Shown here: piece by piece, positions 36,449 to 45,530 of the stretch
Layout of the letters: every line of letters starts with the position of its first letter
Position numbering within the stretch: the stretch's first letter is position 1
Source of the DNA: CAZSWR01 sp964610885
Lineage (GTDB): Bacteria; Bacteroidota; Ignavibacteria; Kapaibacteriales; UBA2268
Reading direction: 5' to 3'
Assembly (NCBI GenBank): GCA_964610885.1
Contig: CAZSWR010000005.1
Span: 1 to 62,604 of the forward strand
DNA length: 62,604 bases
Program-made: the position numbers and the translations under genes
The notes under the pieces: model-generated
Database searches by the model: none
Told to the model about the DNA's origin: nothing
Seen by the model: the letters and a program-made list of their open reading frames with translations, nothing else

Positions 36449-39400
36449 TCGATCTGCCCCTCCGAGTAATCAATCTCGTCGCCCGAATTGATGAAATTAA
36501 TAGCCTTCATCCGGTGCGACGTTTCGCTCAAGAACGCTGCGAATTTTTCCAAATCGCTCTTGGCGAAGCTGAACACCCACGTCCATGCCTCGTCCTCGGC
36601 GGATTCGTTGGCCAGACGTGTGAAGAGCAGACGCGCGCGGTACTCATCGCGCCCCGGGTGCAGCAGCATAACGAAATAGGCATAAACCTTCATCTGCACG
36701 GCATAATTTGCGGCGAGCGCGGCCATGCCATCGCGATCCCGGACGATATTCGTTTTCCAATCCCAAATCTCAGGCGCGCCGTCCGGGCCGAGCATCAAAG
36801 CATCAATTTTCGCCATCATGATATCGTCGTTCACCGGGATGAACATATCGTATTCAAATAGGGAAGAGGCCAGTTGCGGTTGCCATTTCCGCAGAAGTGG
36901 AGTCGCTGCCACGGCCAGGCATTCTCTTCTGACGCGCTCGCGGAGCAGCTCCACATTGACATTCTCAACTCCTTCGAGGGCTTTCTCGATTGCTTCGGCG
37001 AACTCCGCTTCGCTTATGTCTCCGGCGAAGCCGAGCCAACACGGGATTTTCTCCATAACTGCGTGGATGACGCTGCCGGCGAGCGATCCAATTATTCTTT
37101 CTTCGGATTCGGATCTGGCGGCCGGCGGCTCGTCCTCGTTTCGTTCCTCGGGCAGTCCGAATACGTAGCGGTTCACGAATTCGCGGCGCGAGTGGCCGTA
37201 CGCCATCAGTTTCGAGGCAGAGAATATTTCGCCATTCGCCTCGGCCGAGAGCTTGGCAAAGCGAAATTCCGGCATTCCAAGCTTCGCCGCCGCCGCAGAT
37301 GATTCCGCATCCGCCTGATCGACGAAGTTAACTATTCCCACCCTGTAGCTCACGAGAATTTCCTTCGGGATGCCGTTCTCGAGTATGTTCAGCTTTTCGG
37401 GCGCGCTTCTCAGCTCAGTTTCTCCCGAGACGAGCCTCATTGGGTCTGTATCGAAACCTTCAGCTGCCAGTTTGGCAAATCCCTTCAATTTTATATCGTC
37501 GGCAGTATCTTTGTACGGGACAGCGGCCGAAATAACCAAGCGGTCTTTGGCGCGGGTCATTGCGACGTACAGCAAGCGCTTGATTTCGGCAATATCGGCG
37601 TCTCGTTCGATCTCCTTCGCATATTCGAGCGCCGGACTTTTTACAATTTCGGAAAAGCCTTCGCTCGAAAGCTCTTTCGTGGAGAAAACGACTCCCGTTT
37701 GGTCGCTGAAACTGAATTGCCCGCCCTGGCGGCCGGTCGAATTGGTATCGAACAGGATCACCACGGGGAACTCAAGGCCTTTCGATGCGTGCACAGTCAT
37801 CAGGTTCACTCCGCTCGAATCTGTGTTCGTGCCGGCCTCGGCCTCTTTGGCTTCGTTGTGCAGCAGGAAGTTAAGCTCTTCTACGAAATCGAACAGGTTG
37901 CGGAAGCCGCGATTCTCGAAATCACGAGCTATCTGCGTGAATTTCTCATAGTTTGCCTTGGTTCGCTCGCCGATTGGCCCGGCCGGGACTGTGCCCAGTA
38001 TGCCGCTCTGTTCGATGATGTAGATGACCAAGTCGGAGATTTGCAGGCCGCGGGACATCTCGATCGAGCGCGCCATTTCCGATTCGGCTCTTCGCGCCCA
38101 CTGCGGAGCTTCCGGCGTCGAGGAATAATTCGCGAGCTTCTCGTATAGCGTTTCGCCCGGGTGCGTGGCTGTGTTGAACAAATGTTCGTCCGTGAATCCG
38201 AAGAATGGCGAACGCAAAAGGGCCGCCACAGCCAGATCGTCCTTCGGATTGTGCAGAAAGTTCAGGTACGAAACCATGTCGAGCACTTCCTGCGTGGCGT
38301 AGAATCCATCGCCGGCCGTAAGGACGAAAGGCACTCCCGCGCCGCCCAGATGGTTCGTCAGCGCGAGCAGCGGAGCTTTCTTCCGGCATAGGACGGCAAT
38401 ATCGCTATATTTAATCGTCCGAAGGGCGCCCTCGTCGCCGACTAAGTACTTTTCATTATTAACGATTTTGCGTATATATTTCGATACCAAAGTGTATTCA
38501 GTATCTGCATTGTTGTCTGAGACTAACTCGTCTTCGGACTCGGTGTCTTGGCTTCTCCGAATCGGGCAAACGAGCCAATCGACCGACCCGTAGAATTCAT
38601 TTCCCGTCGATAGATTTGGCACTGTGCCGGGCGGCATCGAAAGCAGTGACTGGATGTTTCGCGAGGAAATCAATGGGGCATATTCCACCTCGAAGTCTGA
38701 CAGATCTTTGTCCATGATTTCGCCACAGACGCGGTTCACGAAAGCCGAAATCACGGGCTGCATACGGAATGTGGCCGTAAGCGCCACGTCTCCCAAGGCC
38801 TCGCGAGAATTCTCCGGCGGCACAAGCCCCATCGGCGTTGCGATATCGGTCGCCAAGCGTCCTTCGGAAATCAGTCGCTCGTTCAGACTCGAAATGTCGC
38901 GCCGGGCCTGCTCGAACACTCGGACATCTGCGTTGCGAAAGCCATAAATCGATTGTTTCGCATCGCCAACGATGAACAGGTTGATACCGCTCTCTCGGCC
39001 GGAGCCCGGATCCAATTCGGGTACTAATTTTTTAATCATGCTATACTGAACCGAATCCGTATCCTGGAATTCATCGACCAGAAGGTGCGTAATGCCTTTC
39101 CTGATGAATTTGCAGGCTTCTTCGTCCGCCAGGAGCGCGTCGGCCAGGTAGAGCATATCGTCGAAATCGAGTCCGTTCCTGGCTTGCTTTTCTGCGAAGG
39201 CTTCGTCCATCGCTGCGTGCGCCAGAGATTTTACGCTTTCGGCCACGGCCAGCATGTCTCGCTCGATGCGCGCCAAATCGTAATCCGGCGAAGAAAAGAG
39301 CTGGCGCAAACTGTTGATACTCGCAACCATAGGGCCAAGCGGCATCAGAATTTCATCAGTTCCCTCGGGAAATGACTTCATTGTTGTTTTATTAGGAAGG

Positions 39401-40236
39401 AAATCGTTAGTAAATAATTTTTTTACTCCATCGGAAAAGCTCGTGACCCAATCGCCAAGCGTCACGTAGTTGTCGCATTCGCTCGTAGCCACCCGCGATT
39501 CAAGTGCTTGAAGAATTTGAATAGATTCGAACATTGCGACAGCGGTTTGGGTCGATTTGTTCTTTGGGGCATACCCTCCAATAATTCGGACTATTTCGGG
39601 AAGGACCGACCTAATGCCTTCTGAAAAGTACTCGGAGACGAATCTCTGCACTCTTTCGGCTTTTTCGTCGATTGGTTCGTCCGCTCCCGCGAGCGCTCCC
39701 CTTTTGGAAATCAGTGCCGTTATTAGGTTAATGATTGAGTTTCGGCCGAGTTTATCGAAAAGCAGTTGGTAGTTCCCCCGATCCTCGATGGCGTCCTCCA
39801 CCGCGTTCGAGACGGCGTCGCTCAAGATTCGGATCTGTTCTGCCTGGTCGATTTCCGTAGCGTTCGGGACGATTCCGGCCTCGATCGGGTAGTCCCTGAG
39901 CAGCGAGAAGCAGAAACTGTGGATGGTCATGATTCGGGCCATGCTGAGTTTCTCGCGTGCCTGATTGAGGTGGGCAATTTCGCTCGATTTGGCATCGCGC
40001 AGCATGTCGCCAAGCCGCCGGTTGACTTTCTCGAGCATTTCCGCGGCAGCTTTTTTCGTGAACGTGATGGCCACGATCTTTCTCGGGTCGGCCTCGGGGT
40101 CGGCCAGCAGCAGGCGCAGGTATCGCTCGACGAGCACCATTGTCTTGCCCGAACCGGCGTTGGCCGTAACGGATAAATTTCTGTCGGTCGCCTGGGCAAC
40201 CATCTGTTCGCGAGTTGGTTTGAATTCTTTAGCCAT
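36436..40236 (-). CDS. UvrD/AddA-type helicase-nuclease
   Basis: A 1266-residue SF1A helicase. Motif I is TANAGSGKTMVLV, followed by ITFTKKAAAEM, motif II LVDEFQDTDSVQ, VGDAKQSIYGFRNAD, and the later motif VHASKGLEFPVVIL with YVAMTRAKDRLV. The C-terminal part has an RecB-like nuclease motif (EIWDWKTN). This matches the AddA subunit, which with AddB processes double-strand breaks. No AddB is in the window. It is the second gene in a probable HD-protein, helicase, truA, CHAD run on one strand. Confidence 0.92.
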   Translation of the reverse strand: MAKEFKPTREQMVAQATDRNLSVTANAGSGKTMVLVERYLRLLLADPEADPRKIVAITFTKKAAAEMLEKVNRRLGDMLRDAKSSEIAHLNQAREKLSMARIMTIHSFCFSLLRDYPIEAGIVPNATEIDQAEQIRILSDAVSNAVEDAIEDRGNYQLLFDKLGRNSIINLITALISKRGALAGADEPIDEKAERVQRFVSEYFSEGIRSVLPEIVRIIGGYAPKNKSTQTAVAMFESIQILQALESRVATSECDNYVTLGDWVTSFSDGVKKLFTNDFLPNKTTMKSFPEGTDEILMPLGPMVASINSLRQLFSSPDYDLARIERDMLAVAESVKSLAHAAMDEAFAEKQARNGLDFDDMLYLADALLADEEACKFIRKGITHLLVDEFQDTDSVQYSMIKKLVPELDPGSGRESGINLFIVGDAKQSIYGFRNADVRVFEQARRDISSLNERLISEGRLATDIATPMGLVPPENSREALGDVALTATFRMQPVISAFVNRVCGEIMDKDLSDFEVEYAPLISSRNIQSLLSMPPGTVPNLSTGNEFYGSVDWLVCPIRRSQDTESEDELVSDNNADTEYTLVSKYIRKIVNNEKYLVGDEGALRTIKYSDIAVLCRKKAPLLALTNHLGGAGVPFVLTAGDGFYATQEVLDMVSYLNFLHNPKDDLAVAALLRSPFFGFTDEHLFNTATHPGETLYEKLANYSSTPEAPQWARRAESEMARSIEMSRGLQISDLVIYIIEQSGILGTVPAGPIGERTKANYEKFTQIARDFENRGFRNLFDFVEELNFLLHNEAKEAEAGTNTDSSGVNLMTVHASKGLEFPVVILFDTNSTGRQGGQFSFSDQTGVVFSTKELSSEGFSEIVKSPALEYAKEIERDADIAEIKRLLYVAMTRAKDRLVISAAVPYKDTADDIKLKGFAKLAAEGFDTDPMRLVSGETELRSAPEKLNILENGIPKEILVSYRVGIVNFVDQADAESSAAAAKLGMPEFRFAKLSAEANGEIFSASKLMAYGHSRREFVNRYVFGLPEERNEDEPPAARSESEERIIGSLAGSVIHAVMEKIPCWLGFAGDISEAEFAEAIEKALEGVENVNVELLRERVRRECLAVAATPLLRKWQPQLASSLFEYDMFIPVNDDIMMAKIDALMLGPDGAPEIWDWKTNIVRDRDGMAALAANYAVQMKVYAYFVMLLHPGRDEYRARLLFTRLANESAEDEAWTWVFSFAKSDLEKFAAFLSETSHRMKAINFINSGDEIDYSEGQIEWQI

Positions 40237-40320
40237 AGTAATGCTTAGTTTTCGAGCAAAAGTGCCGCCCGTGTAATCAGACGACCAGCTATTTGCTCGG
40301 TGTTTCTTCCGCTTAGGGGA

Positions 40321-41526
40321 CTAATCATGGTCCGAGAAGCCGGAATAGACGTCTGTTAGGTTAATCGGGCCGAAGCAGCGGCCTTCGTAGGTTTCTCTGA
40401 TTTTTTTGTATGAATTGCGCAATTCTTCGGATCGGATACCCGATTCGCAAGAGTGCCAGGCCTCGAGGAACGTGGAAAGATGGTCCGAGGCGCGGATGAT
40501 CTGCCCGTCGTATGGAGAGTACTCGTCTTTGTTGAAATGCTCGTGCAAGTTGTTGAATTCGAGGCCGCAGCGGACTTCGCCATTTATTATTATTTTATTC
40601 GAGAACTCTTCCTGTGCGAAGTATTTCAGTTCGTCCACCATGAACGGCTCGACGTGGGGGAAGATTTCCTCGTCTGCCAGCGTACGTTCGAGCGTTTTGA
40701 TGAGCGAATCCAGTTCTGCCGACGAGTTCTTGACGGGCGAGATGATGTCCCGAGTAACTGCTTCCGGCAGGTCGTGGTAGAGGCCGCCGAAAAATGCGTT
40801 ATAAATCCGTTTCGGCGCCGGCGAAAGTTCGCGAATGAAGAAATAGGAAATGGCCGCGACCAACATACTGTGGCCCAGCACCGAAGTCTTTGGCACGCGA
40901 GGGGTTTGCGCCCAGCGCACCTGGAATCGCAATTGGTGGCAGAGATCGACAAAGTTGCTAATCGATTGGCGCGTTACGAGTTTGCGTATGCCCTCGATGT
41001 CGTTGTATTGCTGAATATTGTTGAGCAGTTCGGATTCTATCTTCACGTTTTGGTAGCCCAAGGGGTTGGCAATCCTGATGATCTCGAATTCCCGATACGA
41101 CGAATAGAGGTGGGCGGCGTCCAGCACGCGGCGCGAGAGTGTGTTCTCGGCGGGCTTTGCGAATAGGAATTCTTCGATTTCGCTGCGAATGCCGTCGTCG
41201 GTAACCATGGCCGAAAGTTCTTTGAAAACGTAGCGGTTAAGCTGTTCGTAAACAGTGCTGTGTTTCTTTATTTCGGAGAAAATGGGCGATTTGATGTCGG
41301 AAATCACGATACGGCGCATCATTTCGTAAATGCCGCCGCGAATGATTTCGTGCCAATCCACTTGGCGGCCGGCACGCTCTTCCAAACGCCCGAAGCAATA
41401 GGCGAGAATCATTTTCAGGGCGTGCTTGTCCATCTCGATAAGTTCCATGGGGCGCAACCGGTCGTTCCACCGCTGTATGTGGAATGCCCTGAACAATTCG
41501 TTTAAAAGTTTAGAATTTACAATCAT
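40321..41526 (-). CDS. HD-domain protein (phosphohydrolase-like)
   Basis: A 401-residue protein with an HD domain around residues 215-345: SVLGHSMLVAAISYFF gives the first His, GGLYHDLPEAVTRDIISPV the His-Asp pair, and IIRASDHLSTFLEAW the last Asp. The pattern is that of the YfbR-like HD_3 group of nucleotidases or phosphohydrolases. The long N-terminal helical region is not recognised. It is the first gene on the strand leading to the helicase. A TTCGAT/ATCGAA palindrome (41553-41566) precedes it. Confidence 0.82.
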   Translation of the reverse strand: MIVNSKLLNELFRAFHIQRWNDRLRPMELIEMDKHALKMILAYCFGRLEERAGRQVDWHEIIRGGIYEMMRRIVISDIKSPIFSEIKKHSTVYEQLNRYVFKELSAMVTDDGIRSEIEEFLFAKPAENTLSRRVLDAAHLYSSYREFEIIRIANPLGYQNVKIESELLNNIQQYNDIEGIRKLVTRQSISNFVDLCHQLRFQVRWAQTPRVPKTSVLGHSMLVAAISYFFIRELSPAPKRIYNAFFGGLYHDLPEAVTRDIISPVKNSSAELDSLIKTLERTLADEEIFPHVEPFMVDELKYFAQEEFSNKIIINGEVRCGLEFNNLHEHFNKDEYSPYDGQIIRASDHLSTFLEAWHSCESGIRSEELRNSYKKIRETYEGRCFGPINLTDVYSGFSDHD

Positions 41527-41744
41527 TTCCGCCTCGTGGCAATATCTAATAATTCGATTTATCGAATATATAATGACGATTTCCTATGCCCGATTCGTGT
41601 ATTGAATGTGGCAAACGCAGGGAATGTATAATCTGACGATACAACAAGGAACGTAGGGGTTCAAAATTTAAGCTACTTACAAAGGTCTCAAAAAATATTA
41701 TAATGACTTACGGTGATTTGCCTGTTTTTTCGAGGAAAGTAGGG

Positions 41745-42229
41745 TTATGTACCGGGAACCCCTAACGGGGTATATCAAATCGTTCAAGCAACTGATCGAT
41801 CTATTTGAGCAAAAGATAAGGGATAGGATAACGAAGGTTTGGGGGGGAATGTAAGCCCAGAGGGCTTACCAGTGCATAACCCCCCGGGGGGATATGGTGC
41901 AGCACAAAAAGAGGGTCAATGGAAGGGGAAACTCCTACGGAGTTATTTCGTGCGTTATACTCACTTGCCCCCAGATAAATCTGGGGGTTATGTACCGGGA
42001 ACCCCTAACGGGGTATATCAAATCGTTCAAGCAACTGATCGATCTATTTGAGCAAAAGATAAGGGATAGGATAACGAAGGTTTGGGGGAAAATAAGCCCA
42101 GAGGGCTTACCAGTGCATAACCCCCCGGGGGATATGGTGCAGCACAAAAAGAGGGTCAATGGAAGGGGTACTCCTACGGAGTTATTTCGTGCGTTACACT
42201 CACTTGCACTCAGATAAATCTGGGGGTTA
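41745..42229 (+). repeat. Two tandem 243-base hairpin-rich repeat units
   Basis: Unit 1 starts at 41745 and unit 2 at 41988, both opening TTATGTACCGGGAACCCC. Each unit holds five small hairpins in order: ACCCC-TAAC-GGGGT, TAAGCCC-AGA-GGGCTTA, a C/G run pair (CCCCC/GGGGG), ACTCC-TAC-GGAGT and CAGAT-AA-ATCTG. In unit 2 one frame stays open (about 80 codons, from the ATG at 41990 to a TAA); in unit 1 that frame ends in a TAA at 41849. The two copies differ by a few changes, including indels in G-runs. Confidence 0.9.
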
Positions 42230-42332
42230 AAAAATATAATAATGACTTACGGCGATTTGCCTGTTTTTTTTTGGAAAGTTGGGTTAATAATTATTAACGG
42301 GTAACAAATGAAAAAAAATGTTGGGATTCAAA

Positions 42333-42360
42333 AATGGGGTTCAAAATTTTGAACCCCAAC
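42333..42360. repeat. Hairpin GGGGTTCAAAA/TTTTGAACCCC
   Basis: A perfect inverted repeat with almost no loop (GGGGTTCAAAATTTTGAACC) just before the terminator at 42364. It starts at the end of the tandem-repeat region. Confidence 0.6.
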
Positions 42361-42363
42361 AAA

Positions 42364-42401
42364 TATAAAAACATCCTACCACTTCGGCGAGCGGTAGGAT
42401 G
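42364..42401 (-). terminator. Rho-independent terminator after sigma/anti-sigma pair 2
   Basis: On the minus strand a 9-bp stem (CATCCTACC / GGTAGGATG) with a 12-base loop is followed by TTTTTATATTT. It follows the stop of the 42427-43638 gene by about 25 bases. Confidence 0.85.
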
Positions 42402-42426
42402 TATTTTATATTTATGAATCGAGTAC

Positions 42427-43638
42427 TTAGAACTTATACTGTAGACCGTACGTGAGTCCGAGTTTCCTTGTGTTGCTCTTCGTTTGGTTGTTCTGGTAAT
42501 ACAGCAGGCTGCCCTCGAGGCCGAGGTTGATACCGAAACCGCTCATTGTGTTGTATTGCAGTCCGACTATAGCTTTGCCCATTGGGCCGACCTGCGTGGA
42601 ACCAAGCGTGATTTGCCCGTAAGGTTGCAAGTCGCCGAGGTATGTCATTTTCTGGAGCGTGCCGCGGTACGACAGGCCCACCCAGAAAAGAATCGGATTC
42701 TGCTCGTTTTGTAGCATCCCGGCTTCTGAGCTGCTCGCGAGTTGTGTAAACGGTTCTTGGCCAATCTCCATGCCGAAGCTATGGTTCTCGGTGAATTCGT
42801 AATAAAGCCCGATTGCAATGTTCGAGAAGCCTTGCGAGGATTGGAGCGATTCATCGGCCGATGGGTACGATTTGGAGTTCATTCCGCGCAAAGTGAAAAA
42901 GAAGCTGCTCTGGTGATTGTCAAAGTCCAAATGCGGAGTAAATTGCGATTCCAGATCCACTTCAGGATATTCCTTACGTGCACGCGAAGAAAGCTGGGAC
43001 TGCGCGAACATGGCCGAACCGGACGGGCTAATGACGTAAGTCGGACGGTAATTCATAGCGGTGGGGGCAAGGCCTGTCCCGGGAGTTCGCTCCGTTGAGT
43101 TAGCAGCCGATTTGGCCAGTACGTAGCCTTCGGGTACCACGTTGCGATAAACAATCCGAGGCGGTGCATCGCGATAGACAATTATCGGGGCCGGCGCGCC
43201 GGAAAGCCCGGAATTGTTGGTTTGAACTTGAACTTCTTCGGATTGGACGCTGTGGGGAGCGTCTGTTTGATTTGCATCAGTTGCCGAGCTGCTCAGCCCG
43301 CCGAGCGCGAAGAAAGTGATTACGGCGCTGGTGATTGCCGTGGTCAGTGGAATCCAAATTTTCTTCAGTACCACACCCATCCCGACCGCAGCGGTACCTT
43401 TCAGCGCAGACTCGAAGCCCAAACGCGAAAATACGCCCGCCGTGGCGCCTATCGGCAGCGCAAAAGCATCCGTATCGCGCGAGGCTGCCTCCTTGAACCG
43501 CAAATGGTCGTGGAATTCGGCACGCAACTCTTCATTCTGCGCCAATTCAGAGAAAATGGCAGGCTCTTGCGAGCTTTCCAATTCCCCGTCCATAAGGAGC
43601 GTCAGCATTTCCGAATTGTTTATTTGATTTTCATTCAT
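42427..43638 (-). CDS. Anti-sigma-like protein: cytoplasmic domain, one TM helix, C-terminal beta-barrel-like domain (copy 2)
   Basis: A 403-residue paralogue of 4976-6190. The start was set at the ATG at 43638 (MNENQINNSEMLTLL); the upstream TTG frame is unsupported. Residues 1-90 are anti-sigma-like (LLMDGELESSQEPAIFSELA). Residues 94-114 form one membrane helix. Residues 150-170 repeat IVYRD / IVYRN motifs. From about 235 to 403 a beta-rich domain ends in an aromatic residue (LGLTYGLQYKF), with SNIAIGLYYEFTENHSF and GSTQVGPMGKAIVGLQY matching copy 1. It starts about 23 bases after the sigma gene's stop. A strong terminator follows. Confidence 0.78.
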   Translation of the reverse strand: MNENQINNSEMLTLLMDGELESSQEPAIFSELAQNEELRAEFHDHLRFKEAASRDTDAFALPIGATAGVFSRLGFESALKGTAAVGMGVVLKKIWIPLTTAITSAVITFFALGGLSSSATDANQTDAPHSVQSEEVQVQTNNSGLSGAPAPIIVYRDAPPRIVYRNVVPEGYVLAKSAANSTERTPGTGLAPTAMNYRPTYVISPSGSAMFAQSQLSSRARKEYPEVDLESQFTPHLDFDNHQSSFFFTLRGMNSKSYPSADESLQSSQGFSNIAIGLYYEFTENHSFGMEIGQEPFTQLASSSEAGMLQNEQNPILFWVGLSYRGTLQKMTYLGDLQPYGQITLGSTQVGPMGKAIVGLQYNTMSGFGINLGLEGSLLYYQNNQTKSNTRKLGLTYGLQYKF

Positions 43639-43661
43639 AGCATATCTCAGAACAATATTTA

Positions 43662-44231
43662 TCAATCATCAAAGTGAGAGAACTCTTCCATGTATGGAGC
43701 AAGTAATTCGCGTAGTTTCTGTTTGGCCCTGTATATCCTGATTTTCACGGTACTCATGCTCGTTCCGGTGATTTCTGCGATCTCCGAATACGACAGGCCC
43801 TCGTATTCGCGAAGCACAAATGCTTCTTTGTATTCGTCGGGCAGCAATTCCTGAGCGCAACGAATCAGTTCGAGCAATTCCTCCCTTTCGTTACCGGTTT
43901 CCTTGGCCTTGACCATGTATTCCTCGAACGAAACGGAGCTTTTTTCTTTGCGTTTGGTGTTCACGCACAGATTCCGAGCGATTCGCAACAGGAAGGCCGG
44001 CACGTTTGTCATTGTGCGCTCTTCCTTGGCTGATTGAAAGAACTTTACGAATGTCTCCTGAAAAATGTCTTTAGCCTCTTCTTTGTCCCCCAATATTTTG
44101 CGGCAATACGCATAAATCCTTTGCGAATATCGTGAATATAATTCTGCAAAAGCTTTTTCGGCTGTCTTCTTGTCCTTTGCCAGCATCTCAAACAGCTCGA
44201 TATCGTTCAAGTATTCCGCTTTCTTCTCCAT
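43662..44231 (-). CDS. ECF-type RNA polymerase sigma factor (copy 2)
   Basis: A 189-residue ECF sigma. Region 2 reads DKEEAKDIFQETFVKFF then AFLLRIARNLCVNTKR. Region 4 reads EYEGLSYSEIAEITGTSMSTVKIRIYRAKQKL. It pairs with the anti-sigma-like gene 42427-43638, as copy 1 (4342) does with 4976. On the minus strand TAAGTTTG (44252-44259) fits a -7 box; 19 bases further up the sequence is TTC instead of TTG. The two sigma factors are clearly paralogous but not near-identical. Confidence 0.95.
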   Translation of the reverse strand: MEKKAEYLNDIELFEMLAKDKKTAEKAFAELYSRYSQRIYAYCRKILGDKEEAKDIFQETFVKFFQSAKEERTMTNVPAFLLRIARNLCVNTKRKEKSSVSFEEYMVKAKETGNEREELLELIRCAQELLPDEYKEAFVLREYEGLSYSEIAEITGTSMSTVKIRIYRAKQKLRELLAPYMEEFSHFDD

Positions 44232-44399
44232 CTACGAGTAATAACAATAAACAAACTTAATTGTTACACGAAATTGTGGAAAAATATTGACTTTTGCAAT
44301 ATCTAAATAATTGACGAGTTCGATGTCCGGGCGCCCGCCGGGATTATTGGACTCGGCCGGCAATTGAGAATTTCCGCGAAGAAAAAAAATGTGGGGCAA

Positions 44400-44530
44400 C
44401 CCGGGAGTTATCAAGAATATTCCTATCTACCATATTGTAGGTTAATTACGCGATATTTTCTTTGGCCCTGCTTTGGTAAGGGGGTTGGGGGAATTGTCGA
44501 TATTTCAATGGCTTATCTCGATATATGCCA
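44400..44530. repeat. Partial copy of GTTGAAA-end repeat family
   Basis: CTTTGGTAAGGGGGTTGGGG and ATATTTCAATGGCTTATC match internal parts of the element at 13433-13820 and of stretches near 53500 and 55790. The 230-base region between the sigma gene and the MGMT gene holds no gene. Confidence 0.55.
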
Positions 44531-44839
44531 TCAATCTTCCGTCCGCCAGAGGCAGCTTTTCATATCGACGGTATCGCCACAGAATTCTACGCCTTCGGCC
44601 TCGAGCAATTCACGCATCAACGTAGGGGTTGCGAAGAACCGAGCGCCGGAAAGTTCGCCGCGCCGGTTCACTACTCGGTGGCAGGGCAGGTCTTGCCTTT
44701 GGGCTGCGGCATTGAGCGCCCAGCCGACCATGCGCGCCGAAGACTTCAGCCCGATTGCCTCGGCTATTGCGCCGTAAGTGGTAACCTTCCCCTGTGGGAT
44801 TTTAGCAACGACTTCGTAAACCTTTTCGTAGAAATCCAT
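44531..44839 (-). CDS. MGMT-family DNA alkyltransferase-like protein
   Basis: A 102-residue protein made only of the C-terminal half of O6-methylguanine-DNA methyltransferases. IPQGKVTTYGAIAEAIG is the DNA-binding helix region, and PCHRVVNRRGELSG carries the reactive Cys53, unlike the PWHR of alkyltransferase-like proteins such as E. coli Atl. It may therefore be a short active methyltransferase. It lies after rplY on the same strand, separated by a terminator. The usual neighbour pth is absent. Confidence 0.87.
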   Translation of the reverse strand: MDFYEKVYEVVAKIPQGKVTTYGAIAEAIGLKSSARMVGWALNAAAQRQDLPCHRVVNRRGELSGARFFATPTLMRELLEAEGVEFCGDTVDMKSCLWRTED

Positions 44840-44863
44840 TTAGGTGTCGAGAAATGGACAATA

Positions 44864-44900
44864 GAAAAACTGCAGGCGCCGGTTTTGGCACTTGCAGTTT
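44864..44900 (-). terminator. Rho-independent terminator after rplY
   Basis: On the minus strand AAACTGCAAGTGCC pairs with GGCGCCTGCAGTTT (12 of 14 paired) around a six-base loop, then TTCTATTG. It ends the tRNA-Gln/prs/rplY transcript. Confidence 0.7.
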
Positions 44901-44926
44901 GAAATATTCTTTCGTTAAATAGCCGA

Positions 44927-45490
44927 TTAAGCCTTTGTCGAAACCCTTGACGCTGCGACGGCGACGACGAGTGCATCTCCGGGAAGCGAGAAGGAGTATT
45001 GATCGCTGGTTATATCACGGATCAGGATTGATTTGCCAATCTTGAGGTTAGTGATATCGACTTCGATATGGCTCGGCAAGTTGTCTGGCAAGCAAGTAAC
45101 TTTTGCTTTACGGACAGTGTGCTGAAGCACGCCACCTTCGCGGACACCGATCGATGTGCCTTTGAGCACGACAGGCACCTGAACAGTGATTTTTCTGTCG
45201 TTCGAGAGGCCAAAGAGGTCGAAGTGAAGAATTTCTTCGGTAACGGGATGTATATCCACATCTTGAACGACGCAACGTTTCGTACCGCTAACGCCTTCCA
45301 CCTCGAGAGCAACTACTTTTGCTTCGCTGGTGTAGATAAACGGACGCAATTCTTTGACATCAGCCGCGATTGCGATTGGTTCTTGTCCTTTTTGGTAGAA
45401 AACGCCAGGGACGTTTTCGCTCATGCGAACTGCTTTTGTTGCTTTCTTGCCGGCGGTGCGGCGTTTCACTTGTAGTTTTACTTCATTCAT
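44927..45490 (-). CDS. rplY: 50S ribosomal protein L25 (CTC form)
   Basis: A 187-residue L25 of the long CTC type. It starts VKLQVKRRTAGKKATKAVR, a basic 5S rRNA-binding N-terminal domain, with GVFYQKGQEPIAIAADVKEL, CVVQDVDIHPVTEEILHFDLFGL and a C-terminal barrel ending in VVAVAASRV. It binds 5S rRNA in the large subunit. Its position after prs (40-base gap, same strand) is a common arrangement. Confidence 0.97.
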   Translation of the reverse strand: MNEVKLQVKRRTAGKKATKAVRMSENVPGVFYQKGQEPIAIAADVKELRPFIYTSEAKVVALEVEGVSGTKRCVVQDVDIHPVTEEILHFDLFGLSNDRKITVQVPVVLKGTSIGVREGGVLQHTVRKAKVTCLPDNLPSHIEVDITNLKIGKSILIRDITSDQYSFSLPGDALVVAVAASRVSTKA

Positions 45491-45530
45491 TTCTGCTATC
45501 CTTATAGCATTACTTAAGTTTTTTCATTAA

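Larger units (their letters stand above)
41527..42426. other. Gene-free stretch of 900 bases with tandem hairpin array
   Basis: It contains two 243-base tandem units (41745-42229), flanked on each side by a related 55-base stretch (about 41691-41745 and 42230-42287: TAATGACTTACGGTGATTTG and TAATGACTTACGGCGATTTG), a long hairpin at 42333-42360 and a terminator at 42364-42401. Short ORFs predicted inside it are not believed. Confidence 0.65.

Noticed and set aside
36442..37302. Several plus-strand frames opposite the helicase
   Set aside because: They are shadows of the 1266-residue helicase reading frame, with no motifs of their own.
41839..42217. Open frames in the tandem hairpin region
   Set aside because: They read through repeat units and their hairpins; the frame differs between copies and there is no ribosome site. 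Coding use is not excluded but is not supported.
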